DNA from: Planctomycetaceae bacterium
Lineage (GTDB): Bacteria > Planctomycetota > Planctomycetia > Pirellulales > Pirellulaceae
Reading direction: 5' to 3'
NCBI GenBank assembly: GCA_020638975.1
Contig: JACKHN010000002.1
Coordinates: forward strand, 496,001-560,000
DNA length: 64,000 nt
The notes under the pieces: model-generated
What the model saw: only the letters and a program-made list of their open reading frames with translations
The model's database searches: none
What the model was told of the DNA's origin: nothing
In this document: positions 58,272-64,000 of the stretch, in pieces
Position numbering within the stretch: the stretch's first letter is position 1
How the letters are laid out: each line of letters starts with the position of its first letter
Made by a program: the position numbers and the translations under genes

Positions 58272-60956
58272 ATGATGATCGCTCAACGGAACGCTTGGAC
58301 TAGCTTATTCGCAATTCTCCCTCTTCTCGCAACAACGCTCGTCGCACAACCTCCCAGCGAGCGCCCCGATCACGAGCATCGTGCCAAGGCCGAAGTAAAG
58401 TACGTATCGCAATCGGCGCTAGGTAAAAGCGTGACTCACGCACAATTGTCCAACGGGCTGACCGTACTCGTCCAAGAGAACCACGCTGCCCCCGTCGCAA
58501 CCGTGCGATGTTTCGTGAAGAACACGGGCAGTGCTTTCGAGGGACGATATCTCGGTACGGGAATCAGCCACATGTTGGAGCATCTCGTCGCACTCGGCTC
58601 GACCACCAAGCGACCCGAGCCAGAGATCCAAAAATTGCTCGACTCGATGGGAGGCCAGACGAACGCGTTCACGTCAACCGACATGACCGCTTATTTCGTC
58701 GATTGCCCATCGAGCCGCACGGACTTGGCGATCGAGTTGATCGCAGACAGCATGCAGTACTCGCTGATTCCCGAGAACGAGTATCTCCGCGAAATGGAAG
58801 TCGTCCAACGCGAGTTGGAGATGGGCGAAGCTAGTCGCGAGCGAATGCAGTACCAGGCAATGAAATCGCTGATCTACACCGAACATCCCATCCGTCATCC
58901 CACCATCGGCTACTTGCCCGTCGTGCAAAGCGTCAATCGCTCGGACGTGATTGCCTTTTACAAGAATCGGTACGTGCCGCAGAACATGATCTTTCTGGTT
59001 GTGGGTGACGTCGAGACGGATCACGTTCTCGAACAGGTACTCACCAACTTCAAGACGTTTCAACGAACGACCGAGCGCGGAGCTGTCTTGGCCTCCGAGC
59101 CCAATCAGGCATCCGCTCGTTCCACCCGTTTAGAGATGGCCGGCGAGACGACGAACTTCAGCGTCGGTTGGCCAACGGTCATGTTGCAGCATCCGGATCT
59201 ATATCCATTGGACGTCGCCAGCTATCTGCTCGCCCATGGCGATAGCTCACGATTGGGCTATCGCTTGAAGATCGAGCAACCGCTGGCTCTGTCGGTGAGC
59301 AGTTCGTCCTACACGCCCGGAATTGTCAACGGTTGGTTCGATGCCTCGGTGCAGTGTCAGCCAGCGAACACCGAAGCCTGTCGCAAGGCGATCTATGAAG
59401 AAATCGAACGGCTCAAGACGGAATTGGTCAGTGAGAAAGAGTTGAACAAAGTGAAACGCCAGAAGGCAGCGGAGCACGTCTTTCAGCAAGAGACCGTTCA
59501 AGAACAATGCAACTCGTTGGCGTACAGCTTTATCTCGACGGGTGATCCGTTGTTCGACGACCAGTATGTCGCGGGCATCCAAGGAGTGACGCCTGAGCAG
59601 ATTCAAGCCGTGGCTCGCAAGTACTTCTTGCCTGAACGTAGTAACACGGTTGTGATCGATCCCATCGGCAGCCAGCGCGAAGTCACTGAGCAAGCTGCGC
59701 AAGCAACTGAATCGCCGGTAGTACGGAAGACACTGGCAAACGGTTTGACCGTGTTGTTGAAGCGGCACAGCGTCACACCCACTGTCAGCATTCAAGCCTT
59801 TGTCAACGGCGGAGCGTTGGCGGACACCGCCGAGACCAGCGGATTGGCCTCGCTGTCCACTTCGGTCATGGAACGCGGCACGGAGAAGTACACCGGTCGC
59901 GAAATCGCCGAACACTTCGATTCGATCGGCGGTTCATTTGGCACAAGTAGCCAGAGAAACACCAGCTTCCTCCGCTGCTCCGTGCTGTCGGACGACTTTG
60001 ACGAAGCGCTCGATTATGCATTTCAAGTCTTGTTCCGGCCAACCTTCCCGGCCGAAGAGTTTGAAAAGGTAAAGCAACAACAACTGGCTGGCATCGCCGC
60101 GCGAAAGGCGAATCCGCAAACCGAGATTCTCGATTTCTGGTCGACGATGGTTCCCGCAACTTCACCCTACGGTCGTACCATCTCGGGGACGGAAGATACG
60201 GTCGCTGCGCTGACCGTGGAGCAATGCAAGCAATTCCACGCAAAGTATTTCACTCCCGACAACATGGTGCTGGCTATCTTCGGCGATATCGATGTCGAGA
60301 AAACGTTGGCACGATTGGAGGCCACTCTCGGCATGGAGGCGAAAGGCAGTGGATTGACGCTGCCAAAGTTCCCGCTGCGAACTCCCGCGACCGATGCCAA
60401 GCGAGAACACATCACCACGGCACAACCTGGTACCGCGATGGTATTGCTCGGATATCCCGTAGTAAGTGCGTTGGATCAAGACACGCGAGCTAAGCTCGAC
60501 GTCTTTAATTCCATTCTGACGGGAGGCTCTGGTGCTGGCGGCCGCTTGTTCAATGAACTACGAGGCGAGGGGCTCGTTTACTACGTGTTCGGGATCGAAC
60601 TCACCGGGCAGGCTCCCGGCTACTTCCTGTTCATGGCCCAGACGCGCCCCGAGACTGTCGACGAAGTCGTCGGTCGAATTCAAGCGAATGTGAAACGATT
60701 GGCGGATGAGGGTATCGAGGCTGAGGACTTTGAATTGGCCAAGCAGAAGCTGATCGCGGCTCACGCTCAACGGAACGTGACACCTTCGTCACAAGCCTTC
60801 CAAGCTGCGGTCGACGAGTTGTATGGCCTGGGCTACGACAACGACAAGTCGTACGAAGCTCGTATCAACAAAGTCACGGTCGCCGACCTGCAAGGACTCG
60901 TTCGTGAGTATTTCCAGAACGCGATCATCGCCACGTCCTCACCTGCGACGGAGTAG
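58272..60956 (+). CDS. Secreted M16-family zinc peptidase (two fused M16 halves)
   Basis: 894 residues from the ATG at 58272, chosen because it gives a signal peptide (FAILPLLATTLVAQ); an in-frame run upstream lacks protein character. The first M16 half holds the inverted zinc motif H100-x2-E103-H104 (GISHMLEHLVALGS) and the downstream Glu in EVVQRELEMGE. The second half (from about residue 480, VVRKTLANGLTVLLKRHSVT) lacks HxxEH and is the structural partner. This is a single-chain, pitrilysin-like clam-shell peptidase outside the cytoplasm. The target is unknown. Confidence 0.93.
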   Translation: MMIAQRNAWTSLFAILPLLATTLVAQPPSERPDHEHRAKAEVKYVSQSALGKSVTHAQLSNGLTVLVQENHAAPVATVRCFVKNTGSAFEGRYLGTGISHMLEHLVALGSTTKRPEPEIQKLLDSMGGQTNAFTSTDMTAYFVDCPSSRTDLAIELIADSMQYSLIPENEYLREMEVVQRELEMGEASRERMQYQAMKSLIYTEHPIRHPTIGYLPVVQSVNRSDVIAFYKNRYVPQNMIFLVVGDVETDHVLEQVLTNFKTFQRTTERGAVLASEPNQASARSTRLEMAGETTNFSVGWPTVMLQHPDLYPLDVASYLLAHGDSSRLGYRLKIEQPLALSVSSSSYTPGIVNGWFDASVQCQPANTEACRKAIYEEIERLKTELVSEKELNKVKRQKAAEHVFQQETVQEQCNSLAYSFISTGDPLFDDQYVAGIQGVTPEQIQAVARKYFLPERSNTVVIDPIGSQREVTEQAAQATESPVVRKTLANGLTVLLKRHSVTPTVSIQAFVNGGALADTAETSGLASLSTSVMERGTEKYTGREIAEHFDSIGGSFGTSSQRNTSFLRCSVLSDDFDEALDYAFQVLFRPTFPAEEFEKVKQQQLAGIAARKANPQTEILDFWSTMVPATSPYGRTISGTEDTVAALTVEQCKQFHAKYFTPDNMVLAIFGDIDVEKTLARLEATLGMEAKGSGLTLPKFPLRTPATDAKREHITTAQPGTAMVLLGYPVVSALDQDTRAKLDVFNSILTGGSGAGGRLFNELRGEGLVYYVFGIELTGQAPGYFLFMAQTRPETVDEVVGRIQANVKRLADEGIEAEDFELAKQKLIAAHAQRNVTPSSQAFQAAVDELYGLGYDNDKSYEARINKVTVADLQGLVREYFQNAIIATSSPATE

Positions 60957-60979
60957 AAAGCAGCAGCGAATAACGTTCC

Positions 60980-61056
60980 GTGTGGCTGAGGTAGAGTCTT
61001 AGAGCCCCCTGCGATAAGCGTTGTCTGGGAGCTCGAAAACTCGACCCTAGCCACAC
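60980..61056. repeat. GTGTGGCT palindromic intergenic repeat
   Basis: Arms 60980-60997 (GTGTGGCTGAGGTAGAGT) and 61039-61056 are inverted copies, 15 of 18 matching, with a 41-nt loop. It lies just downstream of the M16 peptidase gene. No other copy is seen in the window. Confidence 0.5.
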
Positions 61057-61156
61057 AGCTTTTACAACAAGCCGTCAGTCTTTGCCTACCAATTGGGTGA
61101 CTCGAAGCCTATGCTGGATGGGTGCAAGGCTTCTTAGCGAATTCGAGCAATTGGCG

Positions 61157-62242
61157 ATGTCCACAACAAAACCACCGGCAAAAGATCCGCGAGATGCGTT
61201 CGAGCTTCCCGAGACATCGAGGACGGGTGGGCGGATTGGTTTGCAATCGTTGTCCCGGTTCTGTCACAACATTGGCACCGGACTGCATGCCGGAGTCGAT
61301 GTGCGACGTGTCTTCGAGACGGAATCCAATCGCGGCACGATGTTGCATCGCAACAAAGTAATCGAAATCCGCGACCATGTGGCTCGCGGTGCGAGTGTCT
61401 CGTCAGCCATCAAGGCCAGCAACGGGTACTTCCCGCCGTTGCTATGTGAAATGGTGGAAGTCGGCGAACGAACCGGTCGGCTCGAACAGATCTTTATCCG
61501 TTTGGGCGAGTACTATGACCAACTCGTCAAACTGCGTCGCACGTTTCTGATGGGGATCGCTTGGCCGATGCTTGAACTCGTCGGCGCGATCTTGGTGATC
61601 GGGCTGTTCATCTTGATCATCGGGATGGTCTCGGACGAACCGCCGATGACCTTCTTTGGCTTGTACGGAGTTCGCGGCGCGATCATCTACTTTACGATCG
61701 TGGGATTGATCGGAGGATCGATCGGATTGACGATTGTTTCCGCGATGAAGGGTTGGGTGAACCTTGATCCAATCTTCTCCTTGCTGATGCGGTTGCCGTT
61801 CATTGGCACCGGCCTACAAAACGTCGCATTGTCGCGATTGACATGGGCACTAGCGATGGCAACGGATTCCGACTTGAGTGCCCAGCGGGCGGTGGAACTG
61901 GCCGTGCGGACGACGCAGAGTACGTATTACATGCGGTTCATTGACGGCATGAAGAACGTAATCGGACGCGGCAAGACGATCCACGAAGCCTTCGCGACAA
62001 CGGGCGTCTATCCCGATGAGTTCCTCGCGTCCGTCGAAACGGGCGAGATCGCAGGCAGTCTTAGTGAGACGATGTTGATCGTTTCGCGTGATTACGAAGA
62101 GCGAACCAAGACCTTCTTTCGCGTATTGACCGGCGTCGCCGGAACGCTCGTCTTCCTGACCGTCGCCGGAATCATTATCACGATGATTTTCAAGATGGCC
62201 ATGCAGTACATCGGCATCCTGAACGACGCGGCGAATTTTTGA
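61157..62242 (+). CDS. Type II secretion/type IV pilus inner-membrane protein, GspF/PilC-like
   Basis: 361 residues from the ATG at 61157, which begins the hydrophilic N-terminus; the open frame before it is not protein-like. The first T2SSF helical domain (about 35-140; ASVSSAIKASNGYFPPLLCE, then MVEVGERTGRLEQIF) is followed by membrane helices (WPMLELVGAILVIGLFILII and YFTIVGLIGGSIGLTIVSAM), a second T2SSF domain (EFLASVETGEIAGSLSETML) and a final helix. It is the platform protein of a pseudopilus/secretion system. No other pilus gene lies in the window. Confidence 0.88.
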   Translation: MSTTKPPAKDPRDAFELPETSRTGGRIGLQSLSRFCHNIGTGLHAGVDVRRVFETESNRGTMLHRNKVIEIRDHVARGASVSSAIKASNGYFPPLLCEMVEVGERTGRLEQIFIRLGEYYDQLVKLRRTFLMGIAWPMLELVGAILVIGLFILIIGMVSDEPPMTFFGLYGVRGAIIYFTIVGLIGGSIGLTIVSAMKGWVNLDPIFSLLMRLPFIGTGLQNVALSRLTWALAMATDSDLSAQRAVELAVRTTQSTYYMRFIDGMKNVIGRGKTIHEAFATTGVYPDEFLASVETGEIAGSLSETMLIVSRDYEERTKTFFRVLTGVAGTLVFLTVAGIIITMIFKMAMQYIGILNDAANF

Positions 62243-62276
62243 GGAACAGCTCAAGAGTCACCTTAGCATTCCACGC

Positions 62277-62332
62277 GTAGGGTCCGCTGTGCGGACCAGA
62301 GATTCCGTCGTGATCCGCACAGCGGACCCTAC
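62277..62332. repeat. GTAGGGTCC palindromic repeat (copy 3)
   Basis: GTAGGGTCCGCTGTGCGGAC and its inverse (ending GCACAGCGGACCCTAC) flank a 17-nt loop; nearly perfect pairing. It lies between the convergent GspF-like and DUF362 genes. It is related to the copies at 23882 and 48979. Confidence 0.65.
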
Positions 62333-62376
62333 AAGAAGCAAGGAATCTATTCTTAAATCATCCACAAGCCAATCGT

Positions 62377-63423
62377 TTAACTCACCAGTTCGCCGATGTC
62401 GGCTCGCAGTCCCTGCAAGTGCGGTTTGTCGAGGATCTTGAATGGCGATGCGACGCTCTCCCATCGCTCGCCTTGCTGTTGCACGTATCGATTCGCGATC
62501 GGTCCCAATCGATTGGCGGCGAGTTGCAAATAGCTGATTCGTTCCGGTGCAATTCCCATCATGCGGCACAGCGTGGCATCAACAGCCGGCAGGCTCGTTC
62601 CCATTGCCAGCAGGCCCATGTGTTTGCGACTGCCTAGGATCGGACCGTCTCCTTCCATGCAATCGATGCCATCGACGACCGTGATGGTTTTCGGAAGCGA
62701 GGCGTTGATATCGAACACCGTTTCGGGGATGCCAGCGTGGTGCAGCACGTTCTTCGGCCAGCCGTATTTGATTCCTGGTATGACGCCGTACAGGTTCTTC
62801 ATCGAAGCAGTGACGCCAACCCAGTGATGCGTTTTCATTTTGGGCATCGAAACGACAAGATCCGCTTCGACGACCGAACGTGGAAAGTAGAAACCGTCCA
62901 ACGCACTCGCGCGGCCTCGATTCTTCACCCACGCCACTTCTTCATAGTTCAAGTCGGCGAATGGCAACTTCGCCGCATCGAGTGCTGCTTGCACGCCGGA
63001 TTCAACGAGCGCCATCTCCGTATCACGAACATGTCCCGGACCCTCACCAACCGTAACCGTCGCGCCCCATCCGCGAAACGCTTCGGCGGTCGCGATGATC
63101 ACGGCGGGATGTGTCGTCATATGGGGAATGTCGCGAGTTGGCTCGACCAAGTTCGGCTTCAGCAACACACGTTTGCCGCGCAATCCTTGCGGTTCAAGTC
63201 CGCACGCGATCAAGCCGTCTTCGATCGTGCGACGGATAGGGCCGTCGTAAGCCTGATGCCGTGCGACAAACACGGAAGCTCGCCCACGCAGTGCGTCGCG
63301 AACGATCGGGTAACCGATCAGTCCTGCTGCGGCCAGCGATCCACCCAGCAGTAACGCTCGGCGATCCATCGCGTTGTTCGCGGAGTCAGCTGGCGGAGTC
63401 GCTGTTTTTGTGGACAGTTTCAT
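62377..63423 (-). CDS. DUF362-domain protein with a Tat-like N-terminus
   Basis: 348 residues from the ATG at 63423; upstream in-frame sequence is not protein-like. After 18 residues comes DRRALLLGGSLAAAGLIGYP, a twin-Arg or Sec-like export segment. The DUF362 core has KPNLVEPTRDIPHMTTHP, GEGPGHVRDTEMA, PKMKTHHWVGVTASMKNLYG and VVDGIDCMEGDGPILG. DUF362 function is poorly known; some members have ferredoxin domains, but none is visible here. Its ATG overlaps the upstream squalene-cyclase-repeat gene stop (ATGA). Confidence 0.88.
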   Translation of the reverse strand: MKLSTKTATPPADSANNAMDRRALLLGGSLAAAGLIGYPIVRDALRGRASVFVARHQAYDGPIRRTIEDGLIACGLEPQGLRGKRVLLKPNLVEPTRDIPHMTTHPAVIIATAEAFRGWGATVTVGEGPGHVRDTEMALVESGVQAALDAAKLPFADLNYEEVAWVKNRGRASALDGFYFPRSVVEADLVVSMPKMKTHHWVGVTASMKNLYGVIPGIKYGWPKNVLHHAGIPETVFDINASLPKTITVVDGIDCMEGDGPILGSRKHMGLLAMGTSLPAVDATLCRMMGIAPERISYLQLAANRLGPIANRYVQQQGERWESVASPFKILDKPHLQGLRADIGELVS

Positions 63424-64000
63424 AGGATTCCCTTCGCACAAGAAGCGGCAATTGCGAGCAAAGCCAGTTTGTAAGGTGATCGATCTCGCCGAACGGTCCG
63501 ACCAAAGGCAGACTCGAGCCACAAGTCGGCCTCCGTCGGGCGCCGATCGTGAGCCGACAATCCCAACAGACCCCAGCACAACGATGCTGCCGTGGTCTTC
63601 GCAGACAGTGAATTCGTTAAGTAGTTCAAGGACGGTTCGATTCGCCCGCTGCGGTCCGGCTCGTCGGCCAACGCGAGCATTGCCAGTCCCGTCGGCTGTA
63701 CATGTGGCAACAACGCTTGGCCAAGTACTTCGGTGTTCCCATAGTTGCAACCGCCCGACGGAAGCTGGCGATCGACGAGCAGCGTGATCGCTTCGCGAGT
63801 ACGCGGATGCGAATCATGACCGGTTGCTTTTAACGATAGTACGTGCAGCGCAGTTGGCTCGACCCAGGAGTGTGTCCCGTCGACCCAGGGCCAAGCGATG
63901 AGCTGCGTATCGTGTCCGATATCCTCGGTGGGCTCAATGCGTTTGCCTTGTGTCGACAATGTCCAGTCAGTAGCAACAGTTATCTGCTTCGCATAGCGAT
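63420..64000 (-). CDS. Squalene-cyclase/prenyltransferase-repeat protein, partial (C-terminus only)
   Basis: The frame is open to the right edge, so about 193 C-terminal residues are visible. IAWPWVDGTHSWVEPTALHV and later PTGLAMLALADEPDRSG are QW-like prenyltransferase/squalene oxidase repeat segments; QLPSGGCNYGNT is another repeat. The remaining helices and the short CAKGIL tail follow. It is a helical alpha-alpha barrel protein; whether it is a cyclase or a non-enzymatic repeat protein cannot be seen. It overlaps the downstream DUF362 gene by 4 bp, suggesting one operon. Confidence 0.75.
   Translation of the reverse strand, partial: RYAKQITVATDWTLSTQGKRIEPTEDIGHDTQLIAWPWVDGTHSWVEPTALHVLSLKATGHDSHPRTREAITLLVDRQLPSGGCNYGNTEVLGQALLPHVQPTGLAMLALADEPDRSGRIEPSLNYLTNSLSAKTTAASLCWGLLGLSAHDRRPTEADLWLESAFGRTVRRDRSPYKLALLAIAASCAKGIL

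Noticed and set aside
1..64000. CRISPR array, prophage, integron or complete insertion sequence
   Set aside because: No regularly spaced repeats, no transposase, integrase or phage structural genes are visible on either strand; the repeats seen are short palindromes and MITE-like elements.
1..64000. tRNA or rRNA genes
   Set aside because: No cloverleaf with a GTTCGA-type T-loop or conserved rRNA segment was recognised by eye; a covariance-model scan would be decisive.

Overview
The window reads as chromosomal DNA of a planctomycete, most likely a Pirellulales-type member of the Planctomycetota. The inference rests on gene families that occur together mainly in that group: a DUF1501 protein paired with a cytochrome-c/DUF1549/DUF1553 protein, Tat-exported Gfo/Idh/MocA oxidoreductases, a formylglycine sulfatase, a TIGR02999-type ECF sigma factor overlapping a membrane Ser/Thr kinase gene, DUF1573 and DUF6677 proteins, and many short palindromic intergenic elements. 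There is no rRNA, tRNA, CRISPR array, full insertion sequence or prophage that I can see. About 50 protein genes are supported, two of them cut by the window edges.

Layout. 1-5.3 kb: SpoIIM/RDD membrane proteins, an SDR oxidoreductase, and an ECF sigma / anti-sigma / secreted-protein cluster. 5.4-9.8 kb: rlmN with a small NDT-like protein, an M20 peptidase overlapping a BFD-type [2Fe-2S] protein, a Lys-rich small protein and a lipoprotein. 9.9-20.8 kb: ion transport (divergent ZIP importer and P1B ATPase, a dicarboxylate/amino-acid symporter, TrkH-TrkA potassium uptake with a thioredoxin-like ferredoxin), small membrane proteins and rsmE. 21-29 kb: planctomycete secreted catabolism (two Tat Gfo/Idh/MocA proteins, the DUF1501/PSD1 pair, an AhpD-like protein). 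29.5-37 kb: signalling and surface proteins (FixJ-like regulator, ECF sigma plus sensor kinase, DUF1573, a transglutaminase-elicitor-like protein, a leucine-rich-repeat protein). 37-43 kb: a peptidoglycan amino-sugar salvage locus (BadF-type kinase, MurQ, sodium symporter, two NamZ/DUF1343 proteins). 43-52 kb: housekeeping (CT398 zinc ribbon, rpoD, dnaG with a near-consensus promoter, esterase, hslU-hslV, an archaeal-type glucose dehydrogenase). 52.6-56 kb: a three-gene operon of a two-tier AAA+ ATPase, a two-TM coiled-coil protein and a PspA/IM30-like protein. 56-64 kb: sulfatase with HEAT-like tail, double M16 peptidase, GspF/PilC-like protein, DUF362 protein and the end of a squalene-cyclase-repeat protein.

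The most interesting items are (i) the AAA+/membrane/PspA-like operon, which looks like a bacterial counterpart of an ESCRT-III-plus-ATPase membrane-remodelling module; (ii) the MurNAc salvage locus with one exported and one cytosolic NamZ paralogue; and (iii) non-autonomous mobile elements of about 100-135 bp, made of a terminal-inverted-repeat shell around palindromic cores. Several copies have flanking direct repeats that look like target-site duplications, including a perfect 10-bp pair at 29184-29193/29329-29338. The same TIR shell carries different palindromic cores, and the same core occurs both inside a shell and free-standing.
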